This document shows positions 51,848 to 61,326 of a stretch of DNA of 64,000 nt, piece after piece. The notes under the pieces are model-generated. The model had not been told where the DNA came from. It searched no databases and saw nothing but the letters and a program-made list of their open reading frames with translations. Positions within the stretch are counted from its first letter, which is position 1. Each line of letters opens with the position of its first letter. The stretch spans positions 372,001-436,000 of the forward strand of contig NZ_FMVC01000001.1 of the NCBI RefSeq assembly GCF_900101855.1, read 5' to 3'. The translations under genes were made by a program, and so were the position numbers. This DNA is from Flavobacterium anhuiense (lineage in GTDB: Bacteria; Bacteroidota; Bacteroidia; Flavobacteriales; Flavobacteriaceae).

Positions 51848-53242
51848 ATGAGTAAGACATTATTTGACAAAGTATGGGATTCACATGTTGTGCGTAAAAT
51901 TGAAGATGGGCCAGATGTGTTTTTTATTGACCGCCATTTCATTCATGAAGTTACGAGTCCTGTTGCTTTTTTAGGATTAAAATCAAGAGGCGTTAATGTA
52001 TTATACCCAGAACGTACTTTTGCAACTGCCGACCACAATACACCAACCATAAACCAACATTTACCAGTTCAGGATCCGCTTTCTGCAAACCAGCTTAAAG
52101 CTCTTGAAGACAATGCCGCTGAATACGGAATTTCGCACTGGGGATTAGGCCACCAAAAAAATGGAATTGTACACGTAGTGGGTCCTGAAAACGGAATTAC
52201 TTTGCCAGGTGCTACTATTGTATGTGGAGATTCGCATACGTCTACTCACGGTGCTTTTGGAGCTATCGCTTTCGGTATCGGAACATCTGAGGTTGAAATG
52301 GTGCTTTCTACTCAATGTATTATGCAGCCTAAACCAAAGAAAATGCGCATCAACGTAAACGGGCAACTTAGTAAAGGTGTTGGTCCAAAAGACGTTGCGC
52401 TTTATATCATCTCTAAATTAACTACTTCTGGAGGAACAGGTTATTTTGTGGAGTACGCTGGTGATGTTTTTGAAAACATGACTATGGAAGGCCGTATGAC
52501 AGTTTGTAACTTAAGTATCGAAATGGGTGCTCGTGGAGGAATGATTGCTCCTGACCAAACAACTTTCGATTTCCTTGAAGGAAGACTTTACGCTCCAAAA
52601 GGAGAAGCTTGGACAAAAGCTGTTGAATACTGGAAAACTTTAAAAACAGATCCAGATGCTGTATTTGATGCCGAATTAAATATCAAAGCGGAAGACATCG
52701 AACCAATGATTACTTATGGTACAAACCCTGGAATGGGAATTGGTATCACAAAACATATCCCAAGTGCAAAAGAAGTTGAAGGCGGTGAGGAAACTTACAA
52801 AAAATCTTTAGCTTACATGGGCTTCAACGAAGACGACGTTATGATCGGAAAACAAATCGATTATGTTTTCTTAGGAAGCTGTACAAACGGACGTATTGAA
52901 GATTTTAGAGCTTTTGCTGAAATTGTAAAAGGAAGAAAAAAAGCAGATAATGTTACAGCTTGGTTAGTTCCGGGTTCTCACGTTGTGGAAGCGCAGATTA
53001 AGGAAGAAGGAATTTTAGATATTTTGACAGAGGCTGGTTTCGTATTACGTCAGCCGGGTTGTTCTGCTTGTTTAGCAATGAACGATGATAAAGTTCCTGC
53101 TGGCAAATATGCAGTAAGTACTTCAAACAGAAACTTTGAAGGTCGTCAAGGTCCTGGTTCTAGAACGCTTCTTGCAAGTCCAATTATGGCTGCTGCAGCT
53201 GCTGTTACAGGAAAATTGACAGATCCAAGAGAACTGTTCTAG
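51848..53242 (+). CDS. leuC: 3-isopropylmalate dehydratase, large subunit
   Basis: The 464-residue aconitase-family subunit has the 4Fe-4S ligands in CTNGR (after FLGSC) and CSACLAMN, and the conserved [33 protein letters not shown] segment, here written VCGDSHTST. With LeuD it isomerises isopropylmalate, and also citramalate-type intermediates. It is the first gene of leuC-leuD-(cimA/leuA)-leuB and lies 60 bases after a good promoter. Confidence 0.97.
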   Translation: MSKTLFDKVWDSHVVRKIEDGPDVFFIDRHFIHEVTSPVAFLGLKSRGVNVLYPERTFATADHNTPTINQHLPVQDPLSANQLKALEDNAAEYGISHWGLGHQKNGIVHVVGPENGITLPGATIVCGDSHTSTHGAFGAIAFGIGTSEVEMVLSTQCIMQPKPKKMRINVNGQLSKGVGPKDVALYIISKLTTSGGTGYFVEYAGDVFENMTMEGRMTVCNLSIEMGARGGMIAPDQTTFDFLEGRLYAPKGEAWTKAVEYWKTLKTDPDAVFDAELNIKAEDIEPMITYGTNPGMGIGITKHIPSAKEVEGGEETYKKSLAYMGFNEDDVMIGKQIDYVFLGSCTNGRIEDFRAFAEIVKGRKKADNVTAWLVPGSHVVEAQIKEEGILDILTEAGFVLRQPGCSACLAMNDDKVPAGKYAVSTSNRNFEGRQGPGSRTLLASPIMAAAAAVTGKLTDPRELF

Positions 53243-53341
53243 TCAATGACAATTTCAAAAATTCAATAAAATTGCTTTTAGATTTATTATAGACTCTAAT
53301 TTTAAGAATCTAAAATCTAAAATCCAAAATCTAAAATTAAA

Positions 53342-53938
53342 ATGGCATACGATAAATTTAATATACTTACCAGCAGTGCAGTGCCACTGCCAATTGAGAA
53401 CGTAGATACAGATCAAATCATTCCAGCTCGTTTCTTAAAAGCTACAAAACGTGAAGGCTTTGGAGACAATCTTTTTAGAGACTGGAGATACAACGGAGAT
53501 GATACTCCAAAAGCAGATTTCGTTTTAAACAATCCAACTTACAGCGGGAAAATTCTTGTAGGAGGAAAAAATTTCGGTTCTGGATCTTCTAGAGAGCACG
53601 CTGCGTGGGCGGTTTACGATTACGGATTCCGTGCTGTAGTTTCTAGCTTCTTTGCTGACATTTTCAAAGGAAACTGTTTGAATATTGGTGTTTTGCCAGT
53701 ACAAATCAGCCCAGAATTTTTAGCTAACATTTTCAAAGCTATCGAAGCTGATCCAAAAACAGAATTAGAAATCAATCTTCCAAACCAAACGGTTACTTTA
53801 TTGTCAACTGGTGAGCAAGAGTCTTTTGCTATTAATGGTTACAAAAAGAACAATCTTATTAATGGTTTTGACGATATTGATTATTTGCAAAACATGAAGG
53901 AAGACATTAAAGCTTTCGCCGATAAACTTCCTTACTAA
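53342..53938 (+). CDS. leuD: 3-isopropylmalate dehydratase, small subunit
   Basis: The 198-residue subunit has the LeuD signatures [13 protein letters not shown] and [35 protein letters not shown], which form the swivelling domain of the active site. It starts about 100 bases after leuC and is followed by a hairpin at 53961, so read-through to the next gene may be partial. Confidence 0.97.
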   Translation: MAYDKFNILTSSAVPLPIENVDTDQIIPARFLKATKREGFGDNLFRDWRYNGDDTPKADFVLNNPTYSGKILVGGKNFGSGSSREHAAWAVYDYGFRAVVSSFFADIFKGNCLNIGVLPVQISPEFLANIFKAIEADPKTELEINLPNQTVTLLSTGEQESFAINGYKKNNLINGFDDIDYLQNMKEDIKAFADKLPY

Positions 53939-53960
53939 TAGAAATATCATTCACTCTATT

Positions 53961-53992
53961 AGACCCGACAGGCTTCAAAACCTCTCGGGTCT
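53961..53992 (+). terminator. Hairpin after leuD
   Basis: AGACCCGACAGG and CCTCTCGGGTCT pair imperfectly around a CTTCAAAA loop, with CTTTC after it. Position inside the leu cluster suggests it may attenuate rather than end transcription fully. Confidence 0.6.
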
Positions 53993-54006
53993 TTCTAGAA
54001 TATAGA

Positions 54007-54097
54007 ACGCGGATGAAACTGATTTGCTATCGCAAAAGCACGGATTAACACAGATTTTTATTTTATTCAATAATAAAAAATCCGTTTTTATCCGCGT
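54007..54097. repeat. Inverted repeat ACGCGGAT...ATCCGCGT between leuD and the synthase gene
   Basis: Short perfect arms (54007-54014 and 54090-54097) with partly matching inner and outer sequence form another member of the dispersed hairpin families. The 228-base gap holds no gene. Confidence 0.6.
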
Positions 54098-54166
54098 CTT
54101 CGCGAAAGCGAATCCGTAAAATCAGCGTCAAATTACAAGAGAATTTCAGAATTACAGAATATCAAT

Positions 54167-55687
54167 ATGGAAAAAAGAAAAATTGAAATAATGGATACGA
54201 CTCTTCGTGATGGTGAACAAACCTCGGGAGTATCATTTTCTGCTGCAGAAAAACTGACCATTGCACAATTATTGCTGGAGGAATTAAATATTGATAGAAT
54301 CGAAATTGCTTCTGCCCGCGTAAGCGAAGGAGAATTTCAGGCCGTGAAAGGCATTACTTCTTGGGCTGAAGAAAAAGGATATAGTAACAGAATCGAAGTT
54401 CTAACGTTTGTTGATGGAGGAGTTTCAATTGACTGGATGAAAAAAGCTGGCGCCAAAGTGCAGAATTTATTGACCAAAGGTTCAATGAATCACTTAACGC
54501 ATCAATTGAAAAAAACTCCAGAACAGCATTTCTCTGAAATCGCCCAAATCATTTCTTTAGCCAAAGAAAACAATATTGAAACTAATGTTTATCTGGAAGA
54601 CTGGAGCAACGGAATGAGAAATTCACCAGACTATGTTTTTCAATTTCTAGATTTCTTAGCAACGCAGCCAATTAAAAGAGTTTTACTTCCTGATACTTTA
54701 GGCGTTTTAATTCCGTCTTTAACTTTTGAATTTATTTCAAAAATCAGAGCGAAATATCCAAACATTCATTTTGATTTTCACGCTCATAACGATTACGATT
54801 TAAGCGTTGCCAATGTTATGGAAGCCATAAAAGCAGGAATCAACGGACTTCACGTAACGGTAAACGGAATGGGAGAGCGTGCTGGAAACGCACCTCTTGA
54901 AAGTACTGTTGCTGTCATCAATGATTATTTACCGCAAGTAAATATCAATGTAAAAGAAACCTCTTTGTATTCTGTAAGCAAACTAGTTGAAACTTTTACA
55001 GGCTACAGAATTCCTGCAAACAAACCAATTGTAGGTGATAATGTTTTTACCCAAACTGCCGGAATTCACGCTGATGGAGATAATAAAAACAATCTTTATT
55101 TTAATGATCTTCTTCCAGAACGTTTTGGAAGAAAACGTAAATATGCTCTCGGAAAAACTTCTGGAAAAGCCAATATCGAGAAAAATCTTCAGGAATTAGG
55201 CTTAAAATTAAACAATGAAGATTTGAAATTGGTTACCCAAAGAATTATTGAATTGGGCGACAAAAAAGAAACCGTAACAAAAGAAGATCTTCCATACATT
55301 ATTTCAGATGTTTTGGACAGTCATACTTACGAAGAAAAAATTACGATAAACTCTTACATGCTAGTTCATTCTAAAGGAATGCGCCCATCGACGACTTTAT
55401 CTTTAAATTTAAACGGAGAAATAATCGAAGAAAACGCTCAAGGAGACGGTCAGTTTGATGCTTTTATGAATGCTTTATCGAAGATTTACAAAAGCAAAAA
55501 ACTTACGCTTCCTAAATTGATCGATTATGCCGTGAGAATCCCCCCAGGAAGTAGTTCTGATGCGTTGTGCGAAACCATTATCACATGGGTCAACAACGGA
55601 AAAGAATTCAAAACCCGCGGATTAGATTCAGATCAAACTGTTGCAGCGATTATTGCAACGCAAAAAATGTTGAATATAATTACATAG
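54167..55687 (+). CDS. cimA/leuA: Citramalate synthase / 2-isopropylmalate synthase, CimA-type
   Basis: The 506-residue protein has a TIM-barrel condensing domain (DTTLRDGEQTSGVSF; HAHNDYDLSVAN with metal-ligand histidines; GERAGNAPLE) and a C-terminal LeuA-type regulatory domain (about 370-500). Its sequence is, from memory, very close to Leptospira citramalate synthase. It keeps the pocket residues equivalent to Leu81, Leu104 and Tyr144 of that enzyme (L79, L102, Y142; NVYLEDWSNG), which favour pyruvate over 2-oxoisovalerate. It probably makes citramalate for isoleucine. A separate LeuA may exist elsewhere; if not, this may serve both pathways. Confidence 0.85.
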   Translation: MEKRKIEIMDTTLRDGEQTSGVSFSAAEKLTIAQLLLEELNIDRIEIASARVSEGEFQAVKGITSWAEEKGYSNRIEVLTFVDGGVSIDWMKKAGAKVQNLLTKGSMNHLTHQLKKTPEQHFSEIAQIISLAKENNIETNVYLEDWSNGMRNSPDYVFQFLDFLATQPIKRVLLPDTLGVLIPSLTFEFISKIRAKYPNIHFDFHAHNDYDLSVANVMEAIKAGINGLHVTVNGMGERAGNAPLESTVAVINDYLPQVNINVKETSLYSVSKLVETFTGYRIPANKPIVGDNVFTQTAGIHADGDNKNNLYFNDLLPERFGRKRKYALGKTSGKANIEKNLQELGLKLNNEDLKLVTQRIIELGDKKETVTKEDLPYIISDVLDSHTYEEKITINSYMLVHSKGMRPSTTLSLNLNGEIIEENAQGDGQFDAFMNALSKIYKSKKLTLPKLIDYAVRIPPGSSSDALCETIITWVNNGKEFKTRGLDSDQTVAAIIATQKMLNIIT

Positions 55688-55817
55688 GTTCTAAGTTGCT
55701 AAGATTCTAAGCCACTAAGTTTTTCTTCTTTGAACTCAGAATCTCCGCAACTCAGAATCTTAAAAACAAAACTAAGTAATAAGAATAAAAACTTAGAATC
55801 TTAGCAACTCAGAACCT
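55686..55817. repeat. Inverted repeat AGGTTCTAAGTTGCTAAGAT...
   Basis: The left arm (55686-55711) is nearly complementary to 55792-55817, which ends CTCAGAACCT. The 153-base gap between the synthase gene and leuB has no gene. Confidence 0.7.
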
Positions 55818-55840
55818 TAGAACCTTTTAAAAAATATAGA

Positions 55841-56896
55841 ATGAAATTAAACATAGCCCTTTTAGCCGGAGACGGAATCGGACCAGAAGTAATCAATGAA
55901 GCCGTAAAAGTATCTGATGCTATTGCAAAGAAATTCGGACATGAAATCACTTGGAAACCTGCTTTAACTGGAGCTGCAGCAATTGATGCCGTAGGAGAAC
56001 CTTATCCAGATGCAACACACGAAGTTTGTAAAAATGCTGATGCCGTTCTTTTCGGAGCGATTGGCCACCCTAAATATGATAACGATCCTTCTGCGCCAGT
56101 ACGTCCAGAGCAAGGTCTATTAAAAATGCGCAAAGCATTAGGTTTGTTTGCAAACGTAAGACCAACTTTTACATTCCCATCATTATTAGATAAATCTCCA
56201 TTAAAAAGAGAAAGAATCGAAGGAACTGATTTGGTTTTCTTAAGAGAATTAACTGGCGGAATTTACTTTGGTGAAAAAGGAAGAAAAGACAACGGAGATA
56301 CAGCTTACGACAACTGTGTTTACACTAGAGCTGAAGTACAGCGTTTAGCTAAAAAAGGTTTCGAATTAGCCATGACACGTTCTAAAAAATTATGCTGCGT
56401 TGACAAAGCAAACGTTTTGGAAACTTCACGTTTATGGAGAGAAACCGTTCAAGCAATGGAAAAAGACTATCCAGAAGTTGAAGTTAGCTACGAATTTGTT
56501 GATGCTGTTGCTATGCGTTTGGTTCAATGGCCAAATTCTTATGATGTATTGATTACGGAGAACTTATTTGGAGATATTTTAACAGACGAAGCTTCTGTAA
56601 TTTCTGGCTCAATGGGATTAATGCCTTCTGCATCTATGGGAGCTGAAGTCTCTTTATTTGAACCTATTCACGGTTCTTACCCACAAGCGACAGGATTAAA
56701 CATTGCAAACCCAATGGCTACTATTTTATCTGCTGCTATGATGTTCGAAAACTTCGGATTGATGGAAGAAGGAAAAGCAATCAGAGATGCTGTAAACAAA
56801 GCTTTAGAAGCTGGAGTAGTTACTGAAGATTTAGCTAACGGAGGTAAAGCATACGGCACTAAAGAAGTTGGTGACTGGTTAGCTGCGAATGTATAA
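55841..56896 (+). CDS. leuB: 3-isopropylmalate dehydrogenase
   Basis: The 351-residue enzyme has the family start [18 protein letters not shown], the substrate loop with [12 protein letters not shown], the [14 protein letters not shown] segment and [25 protein letters not shown]. It oxidises isopropylmalate and also citramalate-derived methylmalate. It is the last gene of the leu cluster and ends at a terminator region. Confidence 0.97.
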   Translation: MKLNIALLAGDGIGPEVINEAVKVSDAIAKKFGHEITWKPALTGAAAIDAVGEPYPDATHEVCKNADAVLFGAIGHPKYDNDPSAPVRPEQGLLKMRKALGLFANVRPTFTFPSLLDKSPLKRERIEGTDLVFLRELTGGIYFGEKGRKDNGDTAYDNCVYTRAEVQRLAKKGFELAMTRSKKLCCVDKANVLETSRLWRETVQAMEKDYPEVEVSYEFVDAVAMRLVQWPNSYDVLITENLFGDILTDEASVISGSMGLMPSASMGAEVSLFEPIHGSYPQATGLNIANPMATILSAAMMFENFGLMEEGKAIRDAVNKALEAGVVTEDLANGGKAYGTKEVGDWLAANV

Positions 56897-56906
56897 TTTT
56901 GTTTCA

Positions 56907-56996
56907 GCTTTTATTTGTTTCAAGTTTCAGGTTTTTCCAACTTGAAACTTGAAACAAAAGCAACAAAAAAGGGATAAACATAAGTTTATCCCTTTT
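56907..56996. terminator. Inverted repeat and bidirectional terminator after leuB
   Basis: TTTGTTTCAAGTTTCA (56914-56929) pairs perfectly with TGAAACTTGAAACAAA (56943-56958). A second hairpin, AAAAGGGATAAAC with GTTTATCCCTTTT around ATAA (56967-56996), serves convergent leuB and the RNA-binding protein gene. Confidence 0.88.
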
Positions 56997-57015
56997 ATAT
57001 TTTAGAAAAAAAACA

Positions 57016-57360
57016 TTAATATTCTCTTCTGTTTCCGCGATCTCCGCCACGGTTGTTTCCGTAACCACCACGATCGTTTCCTCCGCGGTTGTTATTAAAA
57101 CTTCTTCTTTCGCCCTCTGGTTTTGGCTCAGATTTATTTACAACGATTGTACGACCTGAAACAACAGCACCGTTCAATTCATCGATAGCTTTCTGTGCTT
57201 CACTATCATTTGGCATTTCAACAAAACCAAAGCCTTTACTTCTTCCAGTAAATTTATCAGTAATAATTTTAACAGAGTCAACTGTTCCATAAGCCTCAAA
57301 AGACTCTCTTAAATCTGCTTCCTCAATACTGAATGGAAGGCTCCCAACGAAAATATTCAT
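57016..57360 (-). CDS. RRM RNA-binding protein with RGG-type tail
   Basis: The 114-residue protein has one RRM (residues 1-78) with RNP2 (NIFVGSLPF) and RNP1 (SKGFGFVEM), then a Gly/Arg/Asn-rich tail with RGG repeats. Such single-RRM proteins bind RNA and occur widely in Bacteroidota and cyanobacteria, often induced by cold. It is a single gene. Confidence 0.92.
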   Translation of the reverse strand: MNIFVGSLPFSIEEADLRESFEAYGTVDSVKIITDKFTGRSKGFGFVEMPNDSEAQKAIDELNGAVVSGRTIVVNKSEPKPEGERRSFNNNRGGNDRGGYGNNRGGDRGNRREY

Positions 57361-57470
57361 AGATATTTATTTATAATAAGAAGCAAATGTAGTCTTATTT
57401 ATATCTAATCTACTATGTTATGGATTTATTTAAGTTTTTATTCTGATTTGATGAGGCTCAAATTAGGAAA

Positions 57471-57965
57471 TTAATTGTTGACTGGAACAAAGTTAGGCCC
57501 CTGTGTCACTGGAATTTTATAAAAAACGCCTTCCGAAAAATGCATAGTTTGTTTTTCAGCATTTTGATCAGTATTAACTGCTGTAAATTTAAACGTTCCT
57601 GAAATAGTATTATCAACAGTATTGTATTCTGTAACGATAATTTCTCCTGTTCCTTTGCCTGTTCCAGTGCTAAATTCTGCTTCCTGCCCTTTATAAGTAT
57701 CCTTATAAATGGCTTTTACATCATCATTTATACCTAAAACATATGTTTTCTTAGACGGTTCAGAAAGTTGAAGTTTGATTTGCTCGTAGCCCAAAGACCC
57801 CTCAATAACAAAAAAATCATTCGTTTCGATTCCAGCCTCATAAACTTGTGCTCTCCAAAAAGTATTATCTTTTAAGGTCTGAAAAGCTGGATTATTAAAT
57901 TTTATATCCTCGGTACAAGATACAAGCAGAAGTAAAAGTGATAAAAAATAAAAGTATTTTTTCAT
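57471..57965 (-). CDS. Lipoprotein of unknown function (DUF6252-like)
   Basis: The start at 57965 (MKKYFYFLSLLLLLVSC) is used because the upstream extension breaks the lipobox position. The 164-residue product has a lipidated Cys at 17 and a beta-rich domain (TFWRAQVYEAGIETNDFFVIEGSLGYEQIKLQL; ISGTFKFTAVNTD; FSEGVFYKIPV) that recalls the DUF6252 group, a tentative match. It is single and on the minus strand. Confidence 0.7.
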   Translation of the reverse strand: MKKYFYFLSLLLLLVSCTEDIKFNNPAFQTLKDNTFWRAQVYEAGIETNDFFVIEGSLGYEQIKLQLSEPSKKTYVLGINDDVKAIYKDTYKGQEAEFSTGTGKGTGEIIVTEYNTVDNTISGTFKFTAVNTDQNAEKQTMHFSEGVFYKIPVTQGPNFVPVNN

Positions 57966-58097
57966 ATTTAAAATGAATTTGATGCAAAAGTATCGCATTA
58001 AGAGCTAAATACTTAAATTAAAAAGTCAAAAAAATGCTAAAAAAACAATTCAAATAGATTTAATCTCTTTTAAAACGCATTTTTCATAAAAAAATTA

Positions 58098-58105
58098 TAT
58101 CTTTG
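58098..58105 (+). promoter_or_regulatory. -7 element of the rpsP operon
   Basis: TATCTTTG followed by CGCCC matches the TAnnTTTG pattern. It lies 50 bases before the rpsP ATG in an AT-rich setting. Confidence 0.6.
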
Positions 58106-58154
58106 CGCCCTTAATTAACAGAGGTCGAGTACCTCAAAATTTAATCACTAGATT

Positions 58155-58715
58155 ATGTCAGTAAAAATTAGATTACAAAGACACGGTAAAAAAGGAAAAC
58201 CTTTTTACTGGGTAGTAGCTGCAGATGCACGCTCAAAAAGAGATGGTAGATACTTAGAGAAAATCGGTACTTACAATCCAAACACTAACCCAGCAACTGT
58301 TGAATTAAACCTTGACAGCGCAGTTAAATGGTTACACAATGGTGCTCAACCAACTGATACTGCTAGAGCTATCCTTTCTTACAAAGGTGCTTTATTGAAA
58401 CACCACCTTGATGGAGGAGTTCGTAAAGGTGCTTTAACACAAGAGCAAGCAGATGCTAAATTAACTGCTTGGTTAGAAGCAAAAGCTGGTAAAGTTGATG
58501 CTAAAAAAGATGGTTTATCTAAAGCAAAAGCTGATGCTAAAGCAAAAGCTTTAAAAGCTGAGCAAGAAGTTAACGCTAAACGTGTTGCTGATGCTGCTGC
58601 TGCACAAGCAGAAGCTGCTGCCGCTGCACAAGCTGCTGAGGCTACTGAAGAAGTTGCTGAAGCTACTGAAGAAGCTCCTGCTGCTGAAGAGAATAACGAA
58701 ACAACTGAAGCATAA
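58155..58715 (+). CDS. rpsP: 30S ribosomal protein S16 with Ala/Glu-rich extension
   Basis: Residues 1-85 are a normal S16 (VKIRLQRHGKKGKPFYWVVAADARSKRDGRYLEKIGTYNPN). About 100 further residues (mostly Ala, Glu, Lys, Val) make the protein 186 residues, roughly twice the usual length, as is common in Bacteroidota. The gene is followed after 16 bases by rimM, a conserved pairing. Confidence 0.96.
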   Translation: MSVKIRLQRHGKKGKPFYWVVAADARSKRDGRYLEKIGTYNPNTNPATVELNLDSAVKWLHNGAQPTDTARAILSYKGALLKHHLDGGVRKGALTQEQADAKLTAWLEAKAGKVDAKKDGLSKAKADAKAKALKAEQEVNAKRVADAAAAQAEAAAAAQAAEATEEVAEATEEAPAAEENNETTEA

Positions 58716-58731
58716 TTTTTACTTAGCGATA

Positions 58732-59256
58732 ATGCGTAAAGAAGATTGTTTTTATTTAGGTAAAATCGCTAAAAAATTTAGTTTCAAAGGGGAAGTCTTA
58801 GTCTATTTAGACACAGATGAACCTGAGTTATACGAAAATCTGGAATCAGTGTTTGTTGAAAGCAACAAACACTTGGTTCCTTTTTTCATTGAAACAAGCT
58901 CATTACACAAAAACGACTTTTTAAGAGTTCGTTTTGAAGATGTAAATACTGAAGAAGATGCAGATGCTCTTGTTGGCAGTCCTATATATCTTCCTTTAAC
59001 TATGTTGCCAAAACTTACTGGTAACAAATTTTACTTCCATGAAGTTATTGGTTTCGAAATTGAAGACAAACGTTTAGGCGTTTTCGGAAAAATAACTTCT
59101 ATTAATGATTCAACTGCACAGCCTCTTTTTGAAGTTTTAAATGGTGAAGTCGAAATCTTAGTTCCTATGATTGATCAATTTCTAGTAAAAATCGATCGTG
59201 AGAACAAAAAAGTTATCATGGATCTTCCTGAAGGCCTTATTGAGATGTACTTATAA
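58732..59256 (+). CDS. rimM: 16S rRNA processing protein RimM
   Basis: A longer frame that begins inside rpsP is not the start; the ATG at 58732 opens MRKEDCFYLGKIAKKFSFKGEVLVYLDTD, the standard RimM N-terminus. The 174-residue protein has the two beta-barrel domains, with FYFHEVIGFEIED linking them and PLFEVLNGEVEILVPMIDQFLVKID at the C-terminal barrel. It helps mature 16S rRNA and assembles S19. It is co-transcribed with rpsP, as in many bacteria. Confidence 0.95.
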   Translation: MRKEDCFYLGKIAKKFSFKGEVLVYLDTDEPELYENLESVFVESNKHLVPFFIETSSLHKNDFLRVRFEDVNTEEDADALVGSPIYLPLTMLPKLTGNKFYFHEVIGFEIEDKRLGVFGKITSINDSTAQPLFEVLNGEVEILVPMIDQFLVKIDRENKKVIMDLPEGLIEMYL

Positions 59257-59318
59257 AAGTATTCAGTCTCAGTCACAGTTTTCAGTCATTACCTATCGTA
59301 AATTTTATTTATTCAGAA

Positions 59319-60032
59319 ATGCCTTTATTTAGCTTCAAGCAATTTTCTATTAAGCAAGACAGAACCGCTATGAAAGTTGGTACCGACGGTGTTTTATTGG
59401 GCTCTTGGGCTCCTATTTCTCATAACCCTTTTAGTATTTTAGATATTGGTGCGGGAACTGGAGTTATTGCTCTGATGCTGGCACAAAGAAGTCATGCTGA
59501 ACAAATTGATGCTCTTGAAATCGATGAAAATGCTTACGAACAGGCTGTAGAAAATTTTGAAGCTTCTCCTTGGGCCGATAGATTATTTTGTTTTCATGCT
59601 GGCCTGGATGAATTTATTGATGAACCAGAAGATGAATATGATTTGATCGTTTCAAATCCTCCTTTTTATTCTGAAGATTATAAATCCGAAAATGAACAGC
59701 GTGATCTAGCACGTTTTCAGGATGCAATGCCTTTTGAAGAAATTGTTGAAGCTGCCGATTTATTACTTTCAGAAAACGGAATACTTGCTTTAATTATTCC
59801 TTTCAAAGAAGAGGAAAAATTTATTGCTCTGGCGAAAGAAGCCGAGTTATATCCTCTAAAAATTACTCGCGTAAAAGGAACTCCAAAATCAGAAATTAAA
59901 CGCAGTTTATTGGCTTTTAGCAGAAATAAGGTTTCTGAAATTGAAATAGATGAATTAGTGATTGAAGTCGATCGCCATGTTTACACTCCAGAATATATTG
60001 AGCTGACTAAAGATTTTTATCTTAAATTTTAA
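59319..60032 (+). CDS. trmN6: tRNA1(Val) (adenine-37-N6)-methyltransferase, YfiC/TrmN6-like
   Basis: The 237-residue protein has the typical start FKQFSIKQDRTAMKVGTDGVLLG, the AdoMet motif LDIGAGTGVIALMLAQ and the N6-adenine catalytic NPPF. It methylates A37 of tRNA1(Val) in relatives. It lies 62 bases after rimM. It overlaps the end of the convergent HlyD gene by four bases. Confidence 0.9.
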   Translation: MPLFSFKQFSIKQDRTAMKVGTDGVLLGSWAPISHNPFSILDIGAGTGVIALMLAQRSHAEQIDALEIDENAYEQAVENFEASPWADRLFCFHAGLDEFIDEPEDEYDLIVSNPPFYSEDYKSENEQRDLARFQDAMPFEEIVEAADLLLSENGILALIIPFKEEEKFIALAKEAELYPLKITRVKGTPKSEIKRSLLAFSRNKVSEIEIDELVIEVDRHVYTPEYIELTKDFYLKF

Positions 60033-61324
60033 ACCTGTTCAAATATACTTTTAAACTGATACAAAATTCTTTCAATCAATCTCAAATCTTCGGTTACAAT
60101 TTCTGCACTTCCTTTCATTTCCTGCTGAAATGTAATCTGTTTATTATACGATGTTTTCAGTCCATTTGGAAGCGCAACATCTATAAGAAGATTGCCATCC
60201 TTATCGGGCACCAATGAAATATTTTTGATTTCGCCTTTCAAAACGCCAAACTCCCTATCTGGGTAATTCGCCAAACGGATATTGACACGCTGCCCCACTT
60301 TTATTTTTCCTGAATTTAAAGCTGGCGCTTTTACCTTTCCTATAAAGCTGTTCTTAGCATCTGGGATTATAGAAAATACATTATCTCCAACATTTATGGT
60401 CTGATTTTCATTCCACACCTGCAGAAAAGTTACTTTACCGCTGATAGAAGATTTTAATGCATATGCCAACTCCCAGTCCCTAATCACTTTTTTCAGCTGA
60501 TAAAACGACTGCGACACGTTACGCCCAAGATTAACTTCTTCTCTAGTGCTGTTTATCTGCGAATTCTGACTTGATTTTGTGTTATCAATCAAAGAAGACC
60601 TTAATTGGGAAATCGACGATAATAGACTTCTATAATTCTTCTGTGCCTGAAGAAAACTCAGTTTTTTAGCTTCCATTTCTTGGGCAGAAATAATTCCTTT
60701 ATTAAATAAAGTCTCAAAGCGTGCCACTTCATTTTTCTGAAGTTCCAGCTCATGTTCGTTAATTGTTTTCTGTTGCTGCAGAATTTCTATTCTTTGGGTT
60801 ATCTGGATTTTTTCAGACTGCTGTGCTCTGCTTTCCACCTGATAAGGATGAAGGTCTTTATTTAGTTCCTGAGCCTGATAATCTTTCTGAAAACCTGCGA
60901 AAGCACTTTCTATTTCGCCGAGCTGTTTATTTTGCAACAGATCAAAAGGAAACTCTTTTGTTGAGCTGCTTATATCATAACTATCCACAATTTTTTTTAG
61001 CAGAAAAACATCTTTATAATTCGCCGTATTTTCAATAATGGCCAACGTACTATTTTTATCCACCTCTGTTTTATCTTTTACTAAAATCGCTTCAATTCGT
61101 CCAGAAGACTTTGACACTATTTTCTCTGGCGGAATATTAGTTGTAATTACAATTTCTGTTTTTACAGTATCTGGATACTTGACAAACCAAGAAACAAAAA
61201 ACAGCATGATAATAATGGCAAATATCAGAACGGTTCCCCATCGTATCATCCAATGCGGAACTTTGGTCAGGATATCCTGAACCTCTTCACTTCTTAATTC
61301 AAATGTATCGTTGTTTTCTGCCAT
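60029..61324 (-). CDS. HlyD-family adaptor of a C39-type exporter
   Basis: The 431-residue protein has one N-terminal membrane helix (about residues 28-48, VLIFAIIIMLFFVSWFV), a lipoyl half (IVSKSSGRIEAILVKDKTEVDKNSTLAII), a long coiled coil (about 120-270) and a second lipoyl half (LKSSISGKVTFLQVWNENQTINVGD). It is the membrane-fusion protein that links the ABC exporter at 61327 with an outer-membrane channel. The genes are two bases apart, exporter first. Confidence 0.93.
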   Translation of the reverse strand: MAENNDTFELRSEEVQDILTKVPHWMIRWGTVLIFAIIIMLFFVSWFVKYPDTVKTEIVITTNIPPEKIVSKSSGRIEAILVKDKTEVDKNSTLAIIENTANYKDVFLLKKIVDSYDISSSTKEFPFDLLQNKQLGEIESAFAGFQKDYQAQELNKDLHPYQVESRAQQSEKIQITQRIEILQQQKTINEHELELQKNEVARFETLFNKGIISAQEMEAKKLSFLQAQKNYRSLLSSISQLRSSLIDNTKSSQNSQINSTREEVNLGRNVSQSFYQLKKVIRDWELAYALKSSISGKVTFLQVWNENQTINVGDNVFSIIPDAKNSFIGKVKAPALNSGKIKVGQRVNIRLANYPDREFGVLKGEIKNISLVPDKDGNLLIDVALPNGLKTSYNKQITFQQEMKGSAEIVTEDLRLIERILYQFKSIFEQV

Positions 61325-61326
61325 GA

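Noticed and set aside
58582..59256. A 224-residue protein beginning inside rpsP
   Set aside because: The extra N-terminus is an out-of-frame reading of the Ala-rich S16 tail; RimM starts at 58732.
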